Shown here: positions 9,217 to 16,601 of the stretch, one piece after another
How the letters are laid out: every line of letters begins with the position of its first letter
How positions within the stretch are numbered: position 1 is the stretch's first letter
Assembly: GCA_036939355.1 (NCBI GenBank)
Contig: JALLAP010000149.1
Span: forward strand, 1 to 18,129
Reading direction: 5' to 3'
DNA from: Thalassiosira profunda
Lineage: Eukaryota; Bacillariophyta; Thalassiosirophyceae; Thalassiosirales; Thalassiosiraceae
DNA length: 18,129 nucleotides
Notes under the pieces: model-generated
Databases searched by the model: none
The model's input: the letters and a program-made list of their open reading frames with translations, nothing else
What the model was told of the DNA's origin: nothing
Made by a program: the position numbers and the translations under genes

Positions 9217-12200
9217 CTACTCCGACGTCAACAATGCTCGTAGAGACTTGGGCAAAGTCTCGTGAAGATGCTCTGGCAAGAGCACCTTGCCCCCGTGTTT
9301 CTGAACGTCGAGAGAATCCTTGTACGCCCTGGTTCGTGGGACAGAAATGCGAGCAAGTGAGAAATATATTCGTATCGACAACTGCTGCAAGGCTCACTCG
9401 TTTACCTTCCATAAGCGACCGCGTCCTCATTGTAGATGTCGAACTTTCCGTTGGCTTGCTCCGATGCCGTTTTGCACAAGCCAAAGAGCTTGCCAACGAG
9501 CTCGGATGCAGCCCTTTGCGTGGGAAAATCGAGCATCAGGCCCTGCGATTTGCTCAGCCACTTGATGTCCGACTCATCCGAAAACGTAGTGCCCTTGTTG
9601 ACCGAGTGGGTGGCTCCGTCAGGAAGCTCCAGCTTGTGAAGCAACATTTTCGATTTCCTCGCGAGTTTGTCCTTTGGATGAAGCAGACCATCCATTATCT
9701 TCCCATCCCACAGTGCAAGAAAATCATCTCCATCCAAGTCACCGTCTGTGTCGGACAAACAAGAGTGTAAGCCAGGAAAGACCAGAAGAGCAGCGAGCAT
9801 GGCGCAACAATTGCCTACCTGCGATGATACACGGCAAGGGCACAGAGCCCCTTCTTGTCTTGGGGAAGACGATGGTACCAAACTCGTACGAGCAGAGCTG
9901 GCTCCAACCCTCTGCGCTCATATCTTTGGGTTTGCTACCGACAACGGAAACGATCTTTGCGTCCTCTGGCGCCACCGACGGGCTCCGCGTGAGAAAAATC
10001 TTGCGATGGATCTTGCCAAACAGCTCGCGTCCTCCCGCGCCGCCAGTATAGCCCGAAATGAATACCTTATTTTCTGGTAGCATTCCTGTTGGATCAATGA
10101 CTCCCTTCAAGTGGGCTGAACGACGTGAACGGGGCACAATCAGTACACAAACATCTTGCTTTGGCTCTGATCACATCATCTTTTCACTCACCATGACGCA
10201 GTTTGGTGACCTTTCTCGACTGCCTGGCGTATTCCTTGACAGCCCTGGCGTCAACTCCATAACCAATCACCATCCGCTGATACATGGGGCTCAATGGCTT
10301 CCGCCTGTCTCCCTTCTTCCAACTTTTTCTGGCACTTTCATTTGGATCCAAGTAGCGCCCGATATTCTTGTTCTCCTCACTTGGAAACACGTTCTTGATA
10401 ACCACGGCTGCCCATGTATCCGTGCAAGTTGCGCTTGGTGGAGCTTTCATCATGCTCTTCGGTAGTTGGATGTGAGATATTCCTCGCTTCTTCAGCAACA
10501 TGCCCTTTGCGAGGCCGAGCTGCGGCCCAACAATCCGCACCTGAATTGCATCGCAGCTCTTCAGGCTCTTCAGCGCCCATTCGTCAAAGAATCCCTCGGG
10601 GTAGTATCCGCAGCCTGGAATGAAGCATGATGTGCTTAGTACAAGTGCGTGCAAACAAATAATACGTGCCGTCTATTTACCTTCATGTCCTTCTTCTCTG
10701 ATCGTCTTGATTTTCGAGACGTCGACGTAGCAAATGCGACGCGCCTCCGATTGCAAGTGGGCTGATGAATGAAAAGAGCAGGATGAATCTTAGGTACAAG
10801 ACGCAGCTGTATGGCTGTAATACCAGCAGTTGTCCTTACCAAGTCTCGCGACAATCTTTTCTGGCGTCATCAGAGAGAAGGCGCAGACCTTCGTAAGCTC
10901 CTTTTGAAGCCCCGGCTTCTGAACGTACACCAACTCGATCTTCTTAGTGTGGCCAAAGACCTTCGGTCCGCCTGGTTTGTCGCGCAGCACTTTGGCAGAA
11001 GCGAGGGTGTACTTAGTGCCATTCTGGACGATTGTTTTCTCCGGAGGAGTGCCGTCCGAAAGGTTGCTTTCGACGCGTAGGATTCTCCCCGGGAAACGCT
11101 GATGAAAGAATGTCACCTTGGCCGTCTCCATAAGACGGACAATCTTGTACTCTGAGCATTTCAATCCGTCTTCAGGCGCTGGTGGGGGGCAGGGCTTGAA
11201 TGGTGTGATTGCCAAGTTGCGCTTCGCTCGTTTCGTGTCCTTGGGAGCAGGTTGAGCGTTTTTGCCAACAGTCCGGTCCGCCAACCGTTTGGTTGAGACA
11301 CCGCTGGTCACGTCAGTGTCGTAATGACCGGCATGGACGACCAACGTGTCAAGCCCTCGTTTCATTCCCCTGTACGCTGTCCACGCCCGGAATTCATCTC
11401 CACGGTGCTGTTTCCTGAGCTCCTCGAACTCGCACGCTTGCGCCCTCCTCTGAAACACGATCTTTCGGCTCGGCGAAATCCAGTAGAACACGTTCACATC
11501 ACCCTCCGCGACTTTTTGGTGCTTCCATCCTGGTCCTGGAGGCTGCCTTACAGGCAAGCTCCGACTGAACGTAGTGCAATTCTGTGCTGCATCTCTCGCA
11601 TTCGTCCGCGGCTTTTTGTTGGGCATGCTCTGCTTCTTCTGCTTCCTTTTTGCAGCCCTTACAGGCTTCGAAACGACCTTGGACATCTTCTCTGGGGCGG
11701 CGTATCGCATATTCTTACACCGCTTGAACTTGCAGGGTTTGCCATACGATCCGTCGCCACCAAACCTCTTTTTGCCTAGGCAATAATGGCATTTGCCACA
11801 ATCGTCGCGTGTGCACTCTTGGCACTCGCCACAACGATACTTCCTCTTGAGAAGGGGCGCCTTGCACTCCATGCACATGAAGGCGCCATGCGGTACTGAC
11901 TCCAGTCGAGGCATGTGGCAAGACAAATGGAAGGCCTTGTCACAGTGGTCGCAGCAGATCAATTCTAGAGAAGAGCAAGAAAGTCTTGGTGTGAGTGCAA
12001 GATATCGGAACAAACATATTCTCGAAGCTTCACTCACCGCCTCCATCCTCACATATGTAACACTCATCAGACTCCTCCGAAGTCTGAACTGCACTATCGC
12101 CTATGCTTGTAGTGAGAGCAGCAGTCCTGATCCGGAAATTCTCTCCCAGCCTTCTCTTCATTGCCTTGAAAGCCCCCAAGGCTGCGACTTCGGTCGAATG

Positions 12201-13147
12201 CATTTTACGAAGTTCATCAAACTGAAAGGCCTCCCGCCTCGTGTCGAACTGTATCCCTTCGTCGGGAGAGACCCAGAGAGGGCGGGCCCTGTCTCCGCTG
12301 CGAAAGGTGGCCTTCTTCCAGCCAGGCCCAGGGAGGTCCTCACCGCATGACATTGCCTGCGCCGCAGCCTCCTTGACTCGAGCATCAATGGCGTCGGGGT
12401 TGCTATTCTCACTAGATGTAGTAGTGGACGTGGTCGCGTCGCCTCCATCTTCGTTTCCCGCGCCCAGTTTTGCAGAAGATGTGTCCTCGTCATTTGGTGT
12501 ATCAGAGGGACTGCCATTGGAAGCAGAAGATGCAACCGACGATGAAGAAGACGACGAAGATGTGCCTGAAACTGCGACAAGCTTGGGCGGGAGTAGATCA
12601 TTCGCTGCTGCGTTTTGCTCCGCTGCATCAGCGAGCAATGGGAAGGGTTGGGAAGTACTGTCGGATATGTCGCTTCCTTCAGATCCATTCTTAACGGGCG
12701 TGACCTCTGCAGGCTGCTTCTGATTATCCGCATCCGTGACCCCAATGGGACGCCATTATTGTCAGCATCGCGGCCCATTGCAATATCGCTTGCCCCCACG
12801 CTTGTCCCTCCTTTAGTCTCGGAGGGATCCGCCCGCGCGTTGGGGCCAGCCGTGCAGTCGCCCGGCGACGGTTCGGGGCGATGGGTCTGCCCAGTCTGTA
12901 ACTCCTGAGAAGCAGCAAACAGAAACGGCAGGTATCAGTGAAGGTGGCGCGAGGTGGGCAAAGATACGCATGTTGGGGTTGGCAGCATACATCATGCGAA
13001 CACATCAATCCTCACCTCCGTCGTCGTCGTCGAGCCGCCACGAGAGGCCACGGAAGTGGAGGGAGACCCGAGAAGACCACGCGCCGCAACCTCCTCTGGC
13101 TCGCCGCCGCCCGACGGGACGGTCCCGTCGTCAGGAGGGGCCGCCAT
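9217..13147 (-). CDS. MBD-like/PHD/CXXC chromatin reader fused to RNA-dependent RNA polymerase
   Basis: Eight exons (minus): 13147-13016, 12904-12038, 11964-10840, 10761-10681, 10614-10192, 10115-9819, 9745-9406, 9328-9217. All introns are GT-AG, 66-111 bp, and phase-consistent. The product is about 1125 aa if one frame break near 12740-12743 is discounted. Domains: disordered Ser/Thr-rich region (1-230); MBD/TAM-like module (about 234-315, PGPGWKK start); PHD finger (326-367, C4HC3); CXXC zinc finger (372-421, with DCGKCHYC and RFGG); basic linker; second MBD-like module (about 474-555); cellular RdRP (about 600-1125). RdRP landmarks are [10 protein letters not shown] (736-745), [14 protein letters not shown] (760-773), VIDPTGML, a TRSP..APEDAK segment and the catalytic [15 protein letters not shown] (975-989). 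The family makes dsRNA from single-stranded templates for RNA silencing. The usual CSGG before DLDGD is absent. Convergent with the module gene (111 bp between stops). Confidence 0.85.
12740..12743 (-). other. Frame break in RdRP-fusion exon 2 (GGGG run)
   Basis: Upstream of this homopolymer the exon reads as ...[11 protein letters not shown] in the frame set by exon 1. Downstream, the only open, domain-encoding frame reads [13 protein letters not shown]. Restoring continuity needs one extra base, most simply a fifth G in the run. The total of the eight exons (3377 nt) is also one base short of a multiple of three. No intron with acceptable size and sites explains it. A homopolymer under-call is the simplest cause; a genuine allele defect is possible. 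Confidence 0.75.
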
Positions 13148-13326
13148 CGTGATGCCCGCCCGTGTTGTGCGGGGGAGGATCTTTGCAAAAGATCCGTAGG
13201 TCAAATTTTGGCCTAGGAATTAGTATTTCGAGGGCGGAAAAGGAGGAGTCAAGGATCGATATTGTAGCAGAAAGACCAGACCGAGACCGCCGACGCGGAG
13301 GAAGGAGGAGGCGCAGACACAGAAGC
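13148..13326. promoter_or_regulatory. 179-bp divergent promoter with palindrome
   Basis: Only 179 bp separate the ATG of the RdRP fusion (minus, 13147) from that of the secreted protein (plus, 13327), so both promoters or leaders are packed here. A perfect inverted repeat, ggatcttt-gca-aaagatcc, spans 13177-13195, close to the RdRP side. An A/T-rich stretch (caaattttggcctaggaatt) follows. The palindrome is a candidate dimeric factor site. Confidence 0.5.
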
Positions 13327-14148
13327 ATGAAGCCGCAGCGTCTGATTCGCCGGGTAGCCGTCGGCCTAGCGCTCGTGGCCGCGGTGACAGCGGCGTCCTC
13401 TGTTCGCCGCGGCGATGGCGATAGCAATGATGTGATTCATGATGTGTTGGGGGAACAGCCCGTTCTTCCACGTGCTGACGTCGACATGTGGCCCTTTCAC
13501 AACGACGTACCTAAAGGGATATCGTTCGAGCGGACAGAGACGTCGTGTCCCCTCTCGCTGTCGGAGGATGCGACCGCGGCAGGGCGATTATTGCAATTGT
13601 TCACTTCGACCATGGGGTATCTTCTGAGATACCTTCCTGTTGCCACTTTTGTACCAGAATCGTTCTCCCACTTCCAATCTACACCCCGGCAAACGCCTCA
13701 TGCGACCTTTGACAATGGACACTGCAAATCGTCGGATCGGTTCGGGGGCAACGACTGTCACTTTAGCTGGGGCGACGAGCTATCCGTCACATACGATGGC
13801 CGCCTCAACGACACGGGCTTGGGGGGAGATGCCTACCTCGAGCTGGCAGTGAAAGTTGATGGCATAATACGTCACAGGCAGACCTGTTCGGTTTGCGGAG
13901 AAGATTGCAGAATTCATATCGCGGGGATACCCAAATCTTGGTCCATCAAAATGCCGCCATGTCCTATCACATCGGAAATGCTGGCGGGCAAATGGAAGGC
14001 AAAGCTCCCGGCGAAAAATCCAATACCGGCTCTCTTCGACGGGATGAGTGGAACGGTCGTGGAGGGGACAATTTGGCTGAAGCGACGAAAGGGACAGGGA
14101 GATGACGAGGAACTGCTTATGGTAAAGGGAAATGCGCATCTGAAGTAG
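13327..14148 (+). CDS. Secreted protein, possible ML (MD-2-related lipid-recognition) domain
   Basis: This is a single frame of 273 aa from ATG 13327. The frame is open further upstream, but only with non-ATG starts, and this ATG places a textbook signal peptide first: RLIRRV followed by a hydrophobic run to about residue 22 (AVGLALVAAVTAAS). The mature part has one NDT sequon and clustered cysteines: C187-x2-C190-x3-C194 (CSVCGEDC), then PPCPI at C212. The order of Cys motif, PPCPI, Pro-spaced segment (KLPAKNPIP) and a terminal strand (GTVVEGTIWLKRR) resembles ML/NPC2-like lipid-binding domains. That assignment is tentative; the N-terminal ~120 residues have no parallel I recognise. It is divergent from the RdRP fusion and convergent with the FAM32A homologue (255 bp between stops). 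No membrane anchor is evident after the signal peptide. Confidence 0.75.
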   Translation: MKPQRLIRRVAVGLALVAAVTAASSVRRGDGDSNDVIHDVLGEQPVLPRADVDMWPFHNDVPKGISFERTETSCPLSLSEDATAAGRLLQLFTSTMGYLLRYLPVATFVPESFSHFQSTPRQTPHATFDNGHCKSSDRFGGNDCHFSWGDELSVTYDGRLNDTGLGGDAYLELAVKVDGIIRHRQTCSVCGEDCRIHIAGIPKSWSIKMPPCPITSEMLAGKWKAKLPAKNPIPALFDGMSGTVVEGTIWLKRRKGQGDDEELLMVKGNAHLK

Positions 14149-14403
14149 CCGTGCATAAGATGTGCCCTGCGACTTAATATCGGATATTTTGTACAAAATC
14201 TCATCGCGGCTGTTTCCCTGCACTTGCCATCCAGCCCCCATTTCAGTGGCTACTACAGAAGACAGGGTGTGTGCAAGTGCCCCCTTGCTCTTGATGCCTT
14301 ATCAGGGATACTTTCTCAGTGTTACGTCCCTCTTGCCAGCCCATCCAAAATGGAGACAAATCTCCCCCCACCACGAACGCATGATACCCAGACATATCAG
14401 TCT
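14149..14403. other. Convergent intergenic region
   Basis: These 255 bp separate two convergent stop codons and must carry both 3' UTRs. No repeat, RNA gene or conserved poly(A) signal is obvious. Confidence 0.4.
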
Positions 14404-14820
14404 CTATCCATTGCCGGCAGCGCTCACCCGCGGAATGTCGTTGAGCTCCGTCAATTTCCCCAGCTTTTCGTTGAACTGCTCCACCCGCTCGCGGTGGCTC
14501 AAGCTCACCACCTTCTTCATCTCCTCCGTCTCGCGTTGCTTCTTGAATTTGCGCGATCGCTTCTCGGCGGCGGTCAACTCCTCCTCGTCGGTGTCGCTGG
14601 AGGGGTGGCCATTCTTTCCATAGGCGGCACCCTCATCACCGCCGCTGCCGTCTTGATAGCGGGATTTCTCCTCCCGCCGGGATTTGGACGGAGAGGCCTT
14701 TGTTGCGTCGCTGTCATCGTCACCGATTTTGTGCTTCGACTTCTTGCTCTTCTTTTTGCTCTTCTTCTTATCCCCCTTGAAGTTCAGCGAGCCCCCGGTG
14801 AAATTGGACGACTTCCCCAT
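14404..14820 (-). CDS. FAM32A: FAM32A homologue (spliceosome-associated)
   Basis: This is a frame of 138 aa from ATG 14820. FAM32A is a small, basic nuclear protein found in the catalytic/step-II human spliceosome. The family hallmarks are both present: an N-terminal GGSLNFKG followed by a Lys-rich run (about residues 10-32), and the diagnostic C-terminus HRERVEQFNEKLGKLTELND (109-128) continuing into IPRVS. The helix before it (TAAEKRSRKFKKQRETEEMKK region) also fits. The middle (about 35-75) is a Ser/Asp-rich low-complexity insert; total length is slightly above the ~110 aa of animal members. The start codon touches a single unresolved base (14821) and then a dispersed repeat, so its true 5' leader or promoter is not represented here. 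The upstream in-frame ATG inside the repeat is not credible. Confidence 0.88.
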   Translation of the reverse strand: MGKSSNFTGGSLNFKGDKKKSKKKSKKSKHKIGDDDSDATKASPSKSRREEKSRYQDGSGGDEGAAYGKNGHPSSDTDEEELTAAEKRSRKFKKQRETEEMKKVVSLSHRERVEQFNEKLGKLTELNDIPRVSAAGNG

Positions 14821-14821
14821 N
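14821..14821. other. Single N, probable assembly join
   Basis: The only ambiguous base of the window lies exactly between the FAM32A start codon and the first base of the 52-bp dispersed repeat. Such placement is typical of a collapsed scaffold gap or a repeat-end join, not of a random base-call ambiguity. Confidence 0.6.
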
Positions 14822-14873
14822 GATCGACGACGGCGATATTGCATCCCTACACGCCGCAGACGGCGGCGGCCAT
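14822..14873 (+). repeat. 52-bp dispersed repeat, right copy
   Basis: This is 49/52 identical to 2429-2480, in direct orientation. It starts immediately after the unresolved base at 14821. Confidence 0.85.
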
Positions 14874-15104
14874 CCCTCGCCCCCGCGACAATTCAAACGC
14901 CCACAGAATGGGAACGGCGGCGGAGTCCACAACACCAGCGGCCACGGAGGAGGGCATGGGGGTGAGGAGTGGAGCGGAAGAGTCGGGGCTCCAAGAGGGA
15001 CGTGCAGGGGGACACCTACGGGGTGAAGATGTGGCCCTTGCTTCGTCTAACAGCCGTTTGGAGACGGATTGAGTAAAAATCGAAAAACCCTCCCCCAGGC
15101 CCGA
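14874..15104. other. Repeat-bounded gene-free stretch
   Basis: The stretch lies between the right copies of the 52-bp and 43-bp dispersed repeats. It contains no supportable gene. The two repeats may bound one inserted element of about 330 bp (14822-15147), whose parts also occur separately in the left gene-free region. Confidence 0.4.
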
Positions 15105-15147
15105 AAACCCTTCAGAGGCGATTCCAGTGCATCTGCCCGAGGGTAAA
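15105..15147 (-). repeat. 43-bp dispersed repeat, right copy (inverted)
   Basis: The reverse complement is identical over 43 bases to positions 354-396. It ends 45 bp before the stop codon of the AAGAB-like gene, so it probably lies in that gene's 3' UTR or just beyond it. Confidence 0.85.
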
Positions 15148-15192
15148 GTTACTATTTTTTATGTTGCGTGTCGAGTCACAGGCGCGGGCGCC

Positions 15193-16209
15193 CTAGCTGC
15201 TCTCGCTCCCCCGCTCGTCGTCCGTCTCGTCGTCCAACCCCATGCCGTCCAGCAATCCCATCAGCCTCATCGCCGTCTCCCCCGCCCGTTCCCTCCGCTC
15301 CTCGTCCGAGATGGCATTGCTCTTGGACGCCTCCCGGAGCATTTTGGCCTCGGCGAGGACCGATTCCAGTTGGTGGAAGGCCATTTCTTCCTGTTGATGC
15401 TGCTGCGTGTCTTCTGCAATGGCAACTTTGCCGGCGTCTGGTTGTTCGTCCTTGACGCCCTGCAGCAAGCTGTCCACTGCCGCCTTTCCCCGCTCCGCGT
15501 CGGAGAGTATCGATTGTATCTCCTTTCCTGCATCACCAGTCTCGTTGGTTTCCGGTGCCAATTGAGTCTCCGATGCACCCCCCTTTTTTGTTGCATCGGA
15601 CGCTGCGCCGCCCGCAACGCCCCCGCTATTTCTCGGCTTCATCGCGCGAGAGCTCCACAGGCACGTCCCCACCGCCTCCGCCACCCTTGCGAACCCGTCC
15701 TTGTCCCGGTCGTCGAACCCCCGCGCCATCCCCCCCGGCGTCCAATCCACCTCCACGTACTCGTACCCCCGGTCCAGACACCACAACACCCTCCGGGAGT
15801 ATTCCTCCTCGCCCTTTTTGGATCCGTCGGCGAGGGGCGAGGGGCCGCGGGATGCCCCGACGCACAGCCGGAGGAGGGCGCCGCACTTATTGCTTCGCAC
15901 GGCCGCGTCGTGGTGCGGGGCGAGGGCGTCGAAGGCGGAGGGGGCGGCGGCGTCGAACACCAATATCATTCCGTCCTCTGTGCCGTCGCTGGCAGCCGAT
16001 TCTTCGCCCATGTCGACGAGCGAGACCTCCGCCGAGAAGTATCGATTGGACACGTGGAGGGGGGTCGCGGGTGCACCGTCCTGCTGAGCGGCAGCCGACT
16101 GCCCTTCGTCGCTGCCGCGGAAGTGGCCGGCGAGGGCCGACCGGAGGGCGGCGACGGCGCCGTCGGCGGCGTCCGCGGGGCCGATGCGGAGGACGGAGCG
16201 GGCGGACAT
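15193..16209 (-). CDS. AAGAB: AAGAB/p34 (alpha- and gamma-adaptin-binding protein) homologue
   Basis: This intronless frame of 338 aa runs from ATG 16209. AAGAB (p34) is a cytosolic assembly chaperone for AP-1 and AP-2 clathrin-adaptor complexes; its N-terminal half is a degenerate small-GTPase-like fold. Family features: the central RRVLWCLDRGYEYVEVDW, followed by GFARVAEAVGTCLWSSRAMK (the equivalent of the human segment ending WSNxxMK), and a C-terminal helix LESVLAEAKMLREA...ERRERAGETAMRLMGLL with the acidic tail DDETDDE. An Ala/Gly/Thr-rich linker joins the two. No intact Walker A is visible, as expected for this family. It is divergent from the Ctf18 gene with 392 bp between starts. Confidence is good from the two C-terminal signatures. 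Confidence 0.82.
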   Translation of the reverse strand: MSARSVLRIGPADAADGAVAALRSALAGHFRGSDEGQSAAAQQDGAPATPLHVSNRYFSAEVSLVDMGEESAASDGTEDGMILVFDAAAPSAFDALAPHHDAAVRSNKCGALLRLCVGASRGPSPLADGSKKGEEEYSRRVLWCLDRGYEYVEVDWTPGGMARGFDDRDKDGFARVAEAVGTCLWSSRAMKPRNSGGVAGGAASDATKKGGASETQLAPETNETGDAGKEIQSILSDAERGKAAVDSLLQGVKDEQPDAGKVAIAEDTQQHQQEEMAFHQLESVLAEAKMLREASKSNAISDEERRERAGETAMRLMGLLDGMGLDDETDDERGSESS

Positions 16210-16601
16210 GGTCGCGGTTTCGCCTTTGTAACGCCAACCGCGTCGTGTCGGTGCACTCGATTGTGCTCGCCCGCCCCTCTCGCTCCTCGCTCACGAACTC
16301 ATCAAGCTAGGTAGGTACTTACAACCAAAATAGTACGACGTAGGTAGGTACAACGCGAAGAAAGAGGTTGCTTTGCTTTGTCTCGGGGTCGGTGCATCAC
16401 TTTCACCTCGACCCCGTTGCTCGACAACGAACGACGCGTCCCTGCCCCGCCTCCAGACTCCAGAGCTCCAGGGCCGTGAACGGGGGCGCTGGATCTGGCG
16501 CTGACAGGCTTCGTTCGTTCGCGACAATTGCAAAAACTAGCCTCATTTAGTTCCGAGTCGACACACATCGTTCACGTGCACCACCAACCCCAACCGAAAC
16601 C
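16210..16601. promoter_or_regulatory. Divergent promoter with repeated 11-mer
   Basis: These 392 bp separate the AAGAB-like (minus) and Ctf18 (plus) starts. Two identical copies of taggtaggtac lie at 16308-16318 and 16341-16351, 33 bp apart in the same orientation; they are candidate paired regulatory sites. The plus-strand leader ends in accgaaaccATGg, a strong start context. No gene lies in the gap. Confidence 0.5.

Noticed and set aside
9213..9770. Plus-strand frame of 185 codons
   Set aside because: It is antisense to the RdRP C-terminal exons, which carry the catalytic motif in the opposite strand with consistent splice sites.
12158..12799. Minus-strand frame of 213 codons as a separate gene
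   Set aside because: Only its first ~20 residues belong to the RdRP-fusion frame. After the GGGG break it is out of frame with the MBD-like module and becomes Arg/Leu-rich shadow sequence.
14224..15072. Plus-strand frame of 282 codons crossing the unresolved base
   Set aside because: It reads through the N at 14821, is antisense to FAM32A, and joins two unrelated pieces.
15127..16314. Plus-strand open frame of 395 codons
   Set aside because: It is antisense to the AAGAB homologue, rich in Arg/Pro/Gly/Val and without a domain. It also runs through the 43-bp dispersed repeat.
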